Shown: positions 23,225 through 33,485 of the stretch, piece by piece
Numbering within the stretch: the stretch's first letter is position 1
Layout: each line of letters starts with the position of its first letter
The notes under the pieces: model-generated
The model's database searches: none
What the model was told of the DNA's origin: nothing
What the model saw: only the letters and a program-made list of their open reading frames with translations
Source of the DNA: Magicicada septendecula
Lineage: Eukaryota > Arthropoda > Insecta > Hemiptera > Cicadidae
NCBI GenBank assembly: GCA_034769895.1
Contig: CM068373.1
Span: 441,173,080-441,237,079, forward strand
Direction: 5' to 3'
DNA: 64,000 nucleotides
Program-made: the position numbers and the translations under genes

Positions 23225-23320
23225 AAACCATCTTCGGGTTGGCCGAGGCAGAATTCGAACCTGCTACAACCTGCACGCTACAAGTCACACCTTAGCGCAC
23301 TGAGCTAAATGTGTTCGGTG
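23225..23320 (-). repeat. tRNA-like SINE head or tRNA pseudogene
   Basis: On the minus strand an A-box-like TAGCTCAGTGCG (23307-23296) is followed 46 nt later by a B-box-like GGTTCGAATTC (23261-23251), the spacing of a tRNA internal promoter. The acceptor ends do not pair, so it is not a functional tRNA. Most likely the 5' part of a tRNA-derived SINE inserted in the TIR element. Confidence 0.55.
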
Positions 23321-23505
23321 CAGTTGACCTTTAGTTGCTCACGACTACAATGTGGCTGATCGTGTGGTCATCAGTAGTCCACTCAAGTTCTTTGTTTTGT
23401 AAATGCATTGTATTTTGGTCACTTATGTTACTCAGGGAATTTTCTTACTTATCCTGGAAAAATCAGGGAATTCTTTTATGATGAGTTGGTAGACACCCTG
23501 TTATC

Positions 23506-24074
23506 ATCGGTGTATCATTTATATTGAGTATCTCTGAAGTTACTATCTCTACATATACAAATGCCTATACAAAATGCCTCCCACATTTTCATGTGTAGCA
23601 GGAAATAGATTCGGGAATGAATTACCACTAATGTATGAATTATAAAATGTCAGAAAAATAGATTCTGTGAAGTTACAGCTGACCTGTCGGCAAACGTCAC
23701 AGGTTGTGTTTGACATCAACATCTAAGTTTGCACATCCGTTAACTAATAAGCTAGTAGAGTACAAGAGCTTTCAATTATACCACATAAAGACTAACATAC
23801 TAAGAAAATTGAATGTTTCCAGTAAATGTTCCCACAGTCTCATTAAAGTACACATCCCCAGATGACTCATGGCAGCCAGCTGCTAAGTGGCAGACAATAC
23901 TGTACCTGTCGGTAAATGGTGATTCACTCCGTCTTTCAGACATACCTTTACATGATGTTTGTAATTTTAAAACAATATTGTTTACAGTAGTTAATAAAAT
24001 AGTGTATTAAGATTAGTTGCACAGAAGCTTTATTATTCAGCTTGTGGATAATTGGGAGTTTACTGTATTCCATG
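23506..24074. other. No gene seen
   Basis: AT-rich stretch between the TIR element and the mariner-like remnant. The open frame at 23813-24010 has no recognisable domain. Confidence 0.5.
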
Positions 24075-25173
24075 CTACAAAATATGTTCTACAAGACTGG
24101 AAATTACATCAGTTAAATGCTGCCCATTGTGCCATACGCATTCAGCAAGTCTTTTCTATAGGTTTTGCATAGCGCAGCACAATGTGTCATGGGACTTTGG
24201 CGATTTCCTCTTCAATCTGTGTCTTGAGCTGAGCAAGGGTTCTTGGTCTAGTCTGGTACACGATGCTCTGCAGATGTCCCCATAAAAAGAAGTCACAGAC
24301 TGAAAGGTCTGGAGATTGGGGCGGCCACGCGATGTTAGCATTCCTAGAAATTATGCGATCCCCAAACAAACGTTTCACTGCTGCCATAGACTGTCTGGCA
24401 GTGTGTGAGGTGGCTCCATCCTGTTGAAACCAGGTGTGCTGAATGTCGAGATTTGGAAAAGTATGGAGTCTTGGAGCCAAAAATGGCTCTAGCATGTTGA
24501 CATAACGTTCAGACGTCACAGTGACGGCAGTGCCTCGTTCATCTTCAAAAAAGTAAGGGCCTATCCACCCCATGACATGACACTGCACACCATACGGTAA
24601 CTTTGGTACTGTGTAATGGACGCTGGTGAAGCTGAGCAGGGTTTCCTTGAGCCCAGTAACGGAAGTTCTGCTTATTCACGATCCGCTTAGTGAAAATGGG
24701 CTTCATTGGACATCCAAAGATTTTGAATGAAGTTAGCATCCTCATTGATTTTAGCCAACAATTGTTCACAAATTTGCAGGCGCAATACACAATCATTAGG
24801 ATTCAGTTGTTGCACAATGTGAAGTTTGTACGGATGAAATTGAAGTTCATGGAGTATTCTTTGAACGCTCTGACGTCCGAGGTGCAATGACGAGGCAATT
24901 TTTCGCACCAAACGACGAGGACTTTAAGATGGCAGCTCACACAGCACCAGTGTTTTCTGGGGTACGTATAGACCATACACCCCCACTAGGCTTTTCTTCA
25001 AAGCTGAACCAGTCTCTTCAAAATTACGAACCCACGTTTCGATTGCGTGTAATGAAGGAACTTGACCGCGAGGCAGGATCTGATAGTGGCACCAAAACTT
25101 TCGTGCAGCTGTCAAACTGTCACCATGTCGGTAAAACGCCCTTACAGCGACCGCACGCTCTACACTGCTCCAT
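24075..25173 (-). pseudogene. Mariner-like transposase, frameshifted and catalytically dead
   Basis: The minus-strand frames chain from ATG at 25173 to TAG at 24075. The N-terminal HTH region reads A-A-R-K-F-W ... H-A-I-E-T-W-V-R-N-F-E-E-T-G-S, then R-R-L-V-R-K-I-A-S-S-L ... S-V-Q-R-I-L. The catalytic core has W-M-S-N-E-A-H-F-H, then F-Q-Q-D-G-A-T-S-H-T-A-R and S-P-D-L-S-V-C-D-F-F-L-W-G, and the end is W-H-N-G-Q-H-L. The first catalytic position, normally Asp in M-S-D-E-A-H-F, is Asn. Counting residues, the second and third Asp are separated by 41 positions, suggesting a DD41D group. At least three frameshifts and one in-frame stop (near 24141) are present. Confidence 0.8.
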
Positions 25174-25265
25174 GGTAACTAAATGTCCGTTACTGCTAGA
25201 CAGACAGTTTCACTTCTACTACATCTACAGGGCTGCCAACATCAACTTCAAATTTTCCCGTTTCC

Positions 25266-25278
25266 CTGCGCCACCCTG
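25266..25278 (-). repeat. Terminal sequence of the mariner-like element
   Basis: On the minus strand the element begins CAGGGTGGCGCAG, followed outward by TA, the usual mariner target dinucleotide. No partner end was found near 24040, so the 3' end is lost or diverged. Confidence 0.5.
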
Positions 25279-25280
25279 TA

Positions 25281-25991
25281 TTTACTGTCTTTTGGGAGGC
25301 GGTTGTAAGCAGTCTGAATCTAGTTAACAGCTGATTCCAAGAGTATTTCGGGTTCACTGTTCTCTCCAATGTGACCAGTGCAAAATTATTAACTATTATT
25401 ATTATTAACTATTACGAATAATTCCTCAAATTTTAACTATTTCTGCAAGTAAAATTATATTGTATTTTCACCTTATGCATGTTTCACTGATCAATTTGAA
25501 GGATTATTCATAATATTAAAGCCTGCAGGTAATATTTACAAGTTGCTTACAAAACAACGATTATTATTTATTATAGGTTACTGTGTTTAACAGTTGTAGT
25601 CAGTGGGGTGGCATCTGTACATAACACCTATTGTACATTGTTAGTTGTGCTAGGCCTAAAACTTTATTCAAATCTTTTCTTGTACCACGTGTGCTTTTTA
25701 TAGCATTTTCTATCATTCGCTGGGAGAAGAAGAGGGTCCTGGTTCAGTGGGATCTGACTCTTATTATACTTGCACAGAATTTATCAGAACACATATGATC
25801 GAATTAAAAATAATAAAGACAAACGGAGAAACACATGACTAAGTGAACATAACACAAATAGGTACGTAGTAACTGCTGCACGTTGGTTCCAAAAACGAAC
25901 ATTGCTGCTAAGTGAGCATTTTGCCGGTTTATACAGCGGCAAGACATTGGACGGACGAGTGTCCCCCTCCCTCTCCACAGTTTGTACATTT
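25281..25991. other. No gene seen
   Basis: Flanking DNA between the mariner-like remnant and LTR element A. Short open frames at 25784-25989 (-) have no motif. Confidence 0.5.
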
Positions 25992-25996
25992 ACAAT

Positions 25997-27094
25997 TGTA
26001 ACGTTAATTACATTTTAATACAAATAGAAATACATAAAATTATTTGATCTTCCACCTACCTTGTTTCGTCTTCTACCAGAGTCCGCCACACGAACGTTAA
26101 GATGCAAGTATGATTATCAGGTTACCCAACAAACGTACGCTACACTCATTTGTTTGATGGAATACAAAATTTTATTATTTAATTATCTAATTATTTCCTT
26201 TTAAATAGAATTTCAATTAGAACTCAACTTTCTCTCCTTTTAAGACAGATACAACATGCACATTTATTTAAACATTTTTCTTATTCTAATATACTTTTAA
26301 TTAATCAAGGTGAACCCAGCTTGCCACACTCTCACATTCAGACCTTTAAAACCCCCTTTTTAGAGAACATAAGAATATATGTAAAAGAATAGTGTTACTT
26401 TCCTAAACAGCGTCACTGTCGACCACATGGCGCATCCTGTAAATTACTTGCACTATGTCCAAACTGTTATTAGTTCATTTTTTACTCTGAACTCACTTGA
26501 TTTTATGGCGTTACATGTCCATCTCACTTTTTTAAACTGCTTTACAACTCCGATATAAGCTCGATTAGTCGGCCGACTTGATGGAACAAAATTTTGCCCG
26601 GGTATAAAGTTTTAGGCGACCGCGCGCGGTCTGTGTTAGTAGTTGACTGGGAAGAGAACTTTATTTGACGATGTTACATCCGGGCGGGCATCACTGCCTT
26701 ACCGGCGAACAAATTTCATCGCCGCACACAGCCTTAGTTGTCCAAGTTTTTAGTAGCTGTACACCTGGCACACAGGGTTTACGTGTGCTGTACGTCGACG
26801 ATATTTCACTGCCTTTTCTTTCGTTTATGTAAAGTTAGGCGCTCCGCAGATGTGGGTGCTTGTGCATTTGTGAGTGGACGTCACACAACCGCAAAGTTCT
26901 CGGAAGTGTGCTACAGTTGACAACGCATTCTTTTCACATATTTCAACACAGTTACAGCGTACCTTTGCATTGTTTAGACTGCGAGTTAAATTCAACCAAG
27001 GACTGGACACATATATGAAATGAATTGTGCAATTTAATAAAATCAAAACCAAAATTAATAAAATAAAGAGGACCTTTTAATTTGCCCCATTACA
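25997..27094 (-). repeat. Element A 3' LTR
   Basis: Same length and ends as the 5' copy; by eye 10 substitutions and no indels. The plus-facing TATAAA is at 26603-26608. Confidence 0.95.
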
Positions 27095-27143
27095 ATACCC
27101 CCCCCAATGAGAGATCTTCTGTCGAAACAGAAGAAATCTCATT
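27095..27143 (-). other. Element A PPT and abutting 38-nt hairpin
   Basis: The minus strand has a 38-nt hairpin (27143-27106): arms AATGAGATTTCTTCTGT and ACAGAAGATCTCTCATT around a TTCG loop, giving 7 bp, a two-base mismatch, then 8 bp. It is followed without a gap by eight G (27105-27098), TAT, and the LTR. The G-run is the presumed polypurine tract priming plus-strand DNA. Confidence 0.85.
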
Positions 27144-30077
27144 GCTAACACCCCTAAGAGGACCGGTGAGGAACTGGTGCCAACAACCCCCTTTTGCTCT
27201 TACACCTCATGGGTAAACGACCCCCCTGGCTCGGCGACTCTGGACGCATCTGAAGGAGATCACTGGGCTTCTCTGTACAAGATCCCAACACCGAAAAATC
27301 GAACAGTACGCACCACAGCGCACCTCCCTTTCTAACATGTTTCCCCAAAAATCCAAATCCCTGGCTTACATCATGCCAGATCCTCAACCGATATGTTTCC
27401 CCTTACATACAAACTGGGTTGCCTTTGGCAAATACTGGGCGCATACATACACCTATAATATTTTTTAAACAAACTCATCCTTTCAAAGCACAAAATATTC
27501 ATTTTTAAATTCACTATTCTTTTGAGTTCAAAATCAGATTGTATCGAAACAAAAAAATCTCTTATCTGAATAGATGAATTCTCTTTGTTATTATTACTGA
27601 TAAAAAAAAACAAATAAATTGAATATTTCATTAAAACATGGACTGCCTTATCCTAACATTTGATTATACATATATCCTAAACAATATAATTCAACAACAC
27701 TATTAATACGCATGAACAATAATACAATCAGAATTTAAAACATCAATTTGATGGCAGGCACCAAATGTATATATATATATTTTTTTCTTTCTACTACCCC
27801 CTTTTTAATCCCTTAACCCCTGATACCCGTTACATATTCATGTGTTCTGCGCTAGGCTTCTTGGCCTTTTCCAGCCTCATCCTAGCCGTAAACCACATCT
27901 CGCTCGTGACCTGTAACTGGGTCACCGCCCATCCACACTCACTATTACCCCCCCCTGGACTGTAGTGTCCAGTTGCTTTCACAAGGACTGATGCGGAAGG
28001 GGTGGACATTTTTTCTTTTATTCCACCCCCATCCTTGCTTCGGCGTTACAATAAAATTCGGTATTACACCTACTATTCTTGATTTATACACCCCTAATGG
28101 ACTACCACCCCTATCTGGGTGAAAATAGCCCTGTTCCAAAATTAGGTAGATTCCCCAAAAAATAACCCCCCTACTAAATCTAACAGACCACCGGGTTGAC
28201 AAAATAAAACAAACCACAAGCCGGTTATATCAAGTAAAATTTATGATTTGCCACAATTAACTACTTTCACTGTCATGATCCGGTGAGGTCATGGCCGCAC
28301 TTAGGTGGGGAATCTACAGTTAAACAAAACATAGGTTGACATTCATAAAAGTTATGTGAACAGTAACATACACATCTTAGGTTCCCCAAACATTTTTGAT
28401 AGCATTCACGCAAAATTTCCTTCAGGTTCCAATTTAAGTAAAGTACCTATTCCATTTCTTTAACAATTATATTTGAAATTTGAATCTGAATATATTATTA
28501 AAATCATCTTTCCCACTAATTTCATTATCAAAATAATTGAATTATATTTAATTTCTCAAACTCTAAGTTGCAATAATTACCTCATTATTATTTTGTCTGT
28601 AAAAAATCAACTTCAATTCTTTTATGTCACAATAAGATTTTGCTGCTGGCAATGATTCAGCAGACTACAACATTTTTGTTATTGTCAATTTAGCATGACT
28701 GTAGACATTAGTCACAACAGACAACACACCTGTTTACATTAACAATAGTCTGCCAGACTGGTGTTATAAACACAGTTATAAACACTCACATAGTCTAAAC
28801 ATTCTGGTTACCTCACCCCTCATACCTGTACTTTTAATTTTCCATTTTTATAATCTTTTGGTTAACATATTTATCACATTGCTTGTTACAATTCAAAGCA
28901 AAGTTAATTTTGCTTCATTAATAAAATTGGCCCTTTTAAATTATTTGTTTAACTTGAAAATTCTTTAATAATCTCCACTCGAAACAGTTTTAACTTTAAT
29001 TACAGCTATATGAAGTTAATGTATAAAATATATAAAATTACAGTTCAATTTAAATAAAAATGAAGTTACACATCACCAACCTTCATATCATTACGTTACT
29101 CCAGGGACAACCCCAATTTAATCTAGTTTCTTCATACATTCAAAACAATATCAATTACTTTAAATATATTTATCAAAATAATTCTAATGGGTTTAATGTA
29201 CAATTCTTTCTTAGTCTTTCAATAAATTTTACAAACATTACATCATTAGTATCAAGTCTCTCTAAATTCCTCCACAATCACATTCTTAATACCATTATCC
29301 CCTACTCATAACCTAACATAGCAGGTACCCCAAAATAATAATTAAACCGTTTGGTTACATAGCTTTTACTGTAAAATGTTTTCACAAATTATTTTTTCTT
29401 AATTACCCGTAAATAGGTTATATGTTACATGTACAGAATCATTGTATATAGAGATGCGATTGAAGACGAACAGAACCCCACTTCAATGAAAGTGAACAAA
29501 AGCCCTGCTGTCAACCATAAATTCCTTGCTTATCTCCTTTCACCAAAAATAATAAACACACCACAACCACTAATCTACAGCCCCACCTCTATACACAACA
29601 ATTCTATTAAACTATACCAAAATTTATTATTTAGTTTGTCTACTCAGCCACAAAACTTCTCTACCAACTATCTAATTAAGGGATGAGTTTACAGTTCATA
29701 AATAACGCCAGTTTTTTAATTTTGAGGATTACCCTAATGTAGTATTTAGAATCGAGGCAATCAAATGGTTCCAAAAAGTGTGCCAATTTATGTAACTATT
29801 GTTATGTTTTCTCTAAGGGGAGGGTTAGGGAAATCGGGAAGATAAAAAGGGTAAGGATTATTAAAAGGTCAAGAACTAGGACTAAAGGTAAGGACAAAGC
29901 TTCCTCCGAAAATAAGGGTAAATGGAGAAAACCAAGGCTCGCGTGGGCAGGGGCGCGTCCCTGAAATAGACGAACCCCACTGGGATAAGTGGGGAACATC
30001 TACCCGCTACCACTTACTGTTTTATATTAAATTCCTATTTATAGTTATTTAGTTTATATTTCATTACAAGATTTATT
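27144..30077 (-). other. Element A 3' non-coding region
   Basis: 2.9 kb between integrase and PPT without an ORF of note and without a visible env. The part at about 28240-28930 is clearly similar to element C at about 43900-44560 (shared TGTTATTGTCA, GCATGACTG/A.AGACATTAGTC, CACACCTGTTTA, TAAACATTCTGGTTAC and GTTAACATATTT blocks). It also holds the conserved 22-nt hairpin at 27265-27286. Confidence 0.7.
27265..27286 (-). other. Conserved upstream hairpin, element A copy
   Basis: The minus strand reads GGGATCTT-GTACA-GAGAAGCCC preceded by GGTGTT and followed by AGTGA. Outer GGG/CCC and inner TCTT/GAGA stems are separated by an A/AG internal loop. The same motif is present in elements B and C; the outer G-U pair of B and C is G-C here. 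Confidence 0.7.
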
Positions 30078-31121
30078 TTATTTTGGCCAATACTTTTTTA
30101 AATTGGTGGCGTTATGGGTACCCACTATTTCCCCCATCATTTGGTTGCGTAAAACGTAGGCATTATCCATTTTAATGTCAACAACTTCATACGGTCCTTC
30201 ATACAACAAAAAGAATTTTTTGATCTCTTTATCTTGTGCACTTGATAAATCGTGTCTTCTCACTAATACTAACTGCCCTATCTCATATTTGACGCACTTA
30301 CCTTTGTCATCATGCTTTTGCTTTCTCCTCTCTCCCTTAGTGAGCAGACTCTCGTTGGCAAGTCGTATTTTTACATCTCTGTCCAAAACTCTTTCTTCCG
30401 GTGGATATTCAAAAAGTTGTTCTAATATTCTGGGTGGACGGCTTCCCTTGATTAGTTCGTATGGTGTAAATCCTGTAGAATCGTGGGTTGTGCTGTTTAA
30501 CCAATCCTCCACCTTCTTCACGTACAAAGGCCACTCTGTATGTTTGGAGTAACAATACGTCCTGAATATTCTGCCGATTTCTCGCACCACCCGCTCTGCC
30601 TGGTTCGACTGTGGATGGTAAACTGCCGTATGTTTGGGTATGATGCCTTCCCAGCCAAGAGTCTGTCTCCACTTGCCGCTGATGAACTGCGGTCCATGAT
30701 CGGATAAAATTACCTTCGGCTTCCCTACGTTGATCATGTAGTCCTTGGTGATCTCGCCGAGTACTTTGCTAGTGGCTCTCTTTACACTGTATAACCTAAC
30801 AAACTTGGTAAAAGTATCCAAAACAACAAAAATATATACCACTCCTCCTCTACCTTTAGGCAATGGCCCATACAAATCTACTGCAACTAAATCGAAAGGT
30901 CTTTCTACTTTATTATACTTCATTTCACCTTCAACCCTGTAATTTACTACTTTAGACTTTTGACACAGATCGCAAACTCTTAATACTCTTCTAGCTCTCT
31001 TCTCCATATTTTTAAAAACACAAGATTCTTTTAGTACATTTGCACATTTTTTCGCCCCGAAATGACCATATCTTATGTGGCAATCCCAAATAATTCTATC
31101 TACTAATTCATTAGGTATCAT
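30078..31121 (-). CDS. Element A integrase
   Basis: Zinc-binding HHCC domain (H15, H20, C50, C53: H-I-R-Y-G-H ... C-D-L-C), catalytic core with D82 in A-V-D-L-Y-G-P, D141 in L-S-D-H-G-P-Q-F and the Glu in S-N-Q-A-E-R-V, and a C-terminal segment with G-Q-L-V-L-V-R-R and Y-E-G-P-Y-E-V, typical of Ty3/gypsy integrases. Ends N-L-K-K-Y-W-P-K. No chromodomain seen. The preceding RT/RNase H frame ends TAA overlapping this ATG (TAATG), but the conserved residues R-D-W-R-L lie upstream of the ATG in the integrase frame, so a one-base shift just before 31121 is more likely than a separate ORF. Confidence 0.93.
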   Translation of the reverse strand: MIPNELVDRIIWDCHIRYGHFGAKKCANVLKESCVFKNMEKRARRVLRVCDLCQKSKVVNYRVEGEMKYNKVERPFDLVAVDLYGPLPKGRGGVVYIFVVLDTFTKFVRLYSVKRATSKVLGEITKDYMINVGKPKVILSDHGPQFISGKWRQTLGWEGIIPKHTAVYHPQSNQAERVVREIGRIFRTYCYSKHTEWPLYVKKVEDWLNSTTHDSTGFTPYELIKGSRPPRILEQLFEYPPEERVLDRDVKIRLANESLLTKGERRKQKHDDKGKCVKYEIGQLVLVRRHDLSSAQDKEIKKFFLLYEGPYEVVDIKMDNAYVLRNQMMGEIVGTHNATNLKKYWPK

Positions 31122-33011
31122 TAACCTCCAGTCCCGTTCACCCCTTCTACTTTCTTAAACAGAATTCCCTTATGTATCTGGAAACGTGTATTATACTCTG
31201 AACCATTAATGTCTGCTTCTAAACTATTTATTATCTTACCTAATTTATTTTCTGATCTTTGTCTATCTTTAATTTCCCTTAAATCCTTCGCAAAAATTCT
31301 ATCTTCCCGAGTCAACCGAAAAATTTCTATTTCTTTCAGGTCTCTCCCTGTCTTATTATCGATAGTGTCTACTCTGGACAGAGTGTCCGGTACTTTATTA
31401 TCTGACCCCTTAATATACTCCCAAGAAAAGTTGTACTCTTGTAAAGCTAATACCCACCTGGTTAATCTGCTATGTGTCAGCTTACATGTATTTAGGAATG
31501 ATAAGGCCTTATGATCAGTCTTGATGACGGTTTGGTTTCCTAGCAGGTAAGTGCGGAATTTCTTCACAGCAAAAACGATGCTCAGCAATTCCTTTTCGGT
31601 AGTGGTGTAATTCTTTTCTGCTGCCAATAAGGTTCTGCTGGCGAAAGCGATGGTCCTGTGCTCCTGATCCTCACCCTCCTGGTAGAGCTCTGCGCCGAGG
31701 GCGATGTTGCTGGTATCCGTCTGTAAATAAAACTTTCTCTGAAAATCGGGGTGATTCATCATTATTGTGTCTATAAATTTCTCTTTGATTTCATTGAAAA
31801 TAGTTCTCTCCTCCTCTCCCCATTTCCATTGCTTATTCTTTTGTAAAACAGCACTTAATTTAGATGTAATATGCGCATAATTTCTCTGGAATTTTCTATA
31901 AAAATTGCATAATCCTAAAAAGCTCTGCAACTGTTTAATATTTTTCGGTTCTGGAAAACGTACGATAGCTTCTACTTTATCTGGGTTTGCTAAAATTCCT
32001 TCAGGAGTTATAATGAAACCCAAAAAATGTATTTTGGTTTGTAATAATTTCGACTTATCCCAATTAACTGTCAGACCCCCATTCTGTAATTTATCCAACA
32101 CATACTCAATATGTTCTAAATGTTCCATAAAAGTTCTGGATGCTATTAATATATCATCCACATATACAGTCAGAAAATCTAAGTCTTTTGGTTGTAATAT
32201 CATGTCTGAACATTTAATAAAGCTCGCTACACTAGTGTTAAGCCCAAATGGCAGGCGTTTAAATTGATAGTTTTTCCCATTGAAAAGGAACGCAGTAAAC
32301 TTACGGCTTTCTGGCGCTAATGGGACTTGCCAGTAGCCCGCCGTTAAATCTAAGGATGTCATATATCTGACTCCACTAAACTTTTGAAAAATTTCGTTCA
32401 TGGCTTCCGGTGATTCCCGGTCAGGTATTATAATCTGATTAATTTTTCTAGCGTCTAAGCACAATCTTACCTTTCCGTCCTTTTTGATGACGATAAAAAG
32501 AAAATTCGAAAATGGAATTCGATCCATTTTTTCGAAAATGGATTCGAGTAAGGCGATATGGATCTTTCGATAATGTCCCCTTCCATCATGCGGTCCAACT
32601 CTTCTTGAACGGCTCTCCTCTTTGAAAATGGCACTGGATAACTTCTCTGCATGTAGGGTGAGTGCTCTCGAATCTTCAGCTCGCATACATAGTCCCTGGC
32701 TTTTCCAGGCAACTCAGCAAACACACCTCTAAAACGTTCAATAACTGCCCACAACTCCTGTCGTTGGGGACTCCCTACAACTCCACTCTCATTAAAAAAT
32801 TTCTCTGCCCTATTTTCCCATACTCTCTCATCATTCTCCATACTCTCATTCTCTTGGCACACATTCACTCTTGTTTCTATAATTCCCTCGCCTACTCGGT
32901 TTTGTATCATCTTTACACCCGTAACTCTAACCTTATCTAACACCCTCTTAAAATCTACCCTGATTGGTTCATGCCCCTTATTAAATTCCACTATTCTCTG
33001 GTTAAAATCAA
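31121..33011 (-). pseudogene. Element A reverse transcriptase and RNase H
   Basis: The minus strand encodes Y-P-V-P-F-S-K-R-R-A-V-Q-E-E-L and I-E-R-S-I-S-P-Y-S-N-P-F in one frame, then after a break near 32530 V-I-K-K-D-G-K-V-R-L-C-L-D-A-R in another. RT motifs S-L-D-L-T-A-G-Y-W-Q, L-P-F-G-L-N and the catalytic Y-V-D-D follow. RNase H shows L-Q-T-D-T-S-N, E-K-E-L-L-S, T-D-H-K-A-L and the final D of N-K-V-P-D-T-L-S-R. The break coincides with a tandem duplication of about 26 bp (copies sharing CCATTTTCGAA), which shifts the frame just before the fingers of RT. This copy therefore cannot make RT without a correction. Confidence 0.92.
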
Positions 33012-33478
33012 TTACTGCTTTATTTCTCTTAAAAAATCATTTCCCAGAATTATGTCTAAATTCAAACCCTTAACTACTAGAAAAGTATTCTCAAATTCTA
33101 TTCCATTAATATATATGTTTAATTGAACTTGTTTAGTGACTCGTTTACTTCGTACTCTTGTCACCCCCACTACTGTTACTCCCGCTACTGGTAATGATGG
33201 AATATTCTTATTTACCCTTTGTAATTCACCCAGTACATTCTCTGAAACTACTGATATCTCGCTACCCGTATCAATCAATGTTTTGTAATCCTTACCTTCT
33301 ATGGTTATAAATACCTCCGTCAGTCCAGTTTTGGTTTCTGTCATTTGTGCAGCGTCCTCCTCCAGTAACTCCTCCGCCATGTCTCTGATAATTATGTTGC
33401 TGCGGTAGTTATGCTCCTCTTGGACCCCCAGGTTCTCCTCCGACAATGGATGGGCCCGGTTCTCCATTGTCTCCTCTA
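33012..33478 (-). CDS. Element A protease
   Basis: Retropepsin-type aspartic protease in the -1 frame after gag. The catalytic motif is L-I-D-T-G-S-E-I-S-V-V, and the second conserved block is L-N-L-D-I-I-L-G-N-D-F-L near the end. There is no need for its own ATG if reached by frameshifting, although an ATG exists at 33467. The frame stops at 33012-33014 shortly after G-N-D-F-L-R. A T-TTT-TTA heptamer (33036-33030) lies just after that motif; a -1 step there gives K-R-N-K-A-V-I-D-F-N, the usual link to RT. Confidence 0.85.
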
Positions 33479-33485
33479 GTTTCCC
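33433..33485 (-). promoter_or_regulatory. Gag-pro -1 ribosomal frameshift signal (predicted)
   Basis: On the minus strand the gag frame ends ..G GGA AAC TAG, a canonical X-XXY-YYZ heptamer (33485-33479) directly before the stop. Seven nucleotides later a perfect 9-bp stem GACAATGGA / TCCATTGTC encloses a 12-nt loop containing GGGCCC. The protease frame is -1 relative to gag and open across this site. The loop CCCA could pair with a downstream TGGG as a pseudoknot. Confidence 0.75.

Larger units (their letters stand above)
19247..23500. mobile_element. 4.25-kb TIR element enclosing histone H1
   Basis: Bounded by a perfect 12-bp inverted repeat, CAGGGTGTCTAC at 19247-19258 and its complement at 23489-23500, flanked by TTATC on both sides (19242-19246 and 23501-23505). 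Subterminal CAGGGAAT motifs occur near both ends in the same orientation. It holds a transposase-like first exon (20044-20132, +), a 240-bp tandem repeat, the H1 gene (-), and a tRNA-like SINE head near the right end. No further transposase exons are recognisable. The alternative is two separate short elements that happen to face each other; the matching 5-bp flanks favour one unit. Superfamily not assigned. Confidence 0.6.

Noticed and set aside
23225..23320. Functional tRNA gene
   Set aside because: A and B boxes are present but acceptor ends do not pair; fits a SINE head.
27371..29999. Small ORFs in the element A 3' region as an env gene
   Set aside because: None has a signal peptide, transmembrane segment or sufficient length; the region aligns with non-coding DNA of element C.
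31119..31123. TAATG stop-start overlap as termination-reinitiation signal for integrase
   Set aside because: Conserved residues lie upstream of the ATG in the integrase frame, so a simple one-base shift explains it better.
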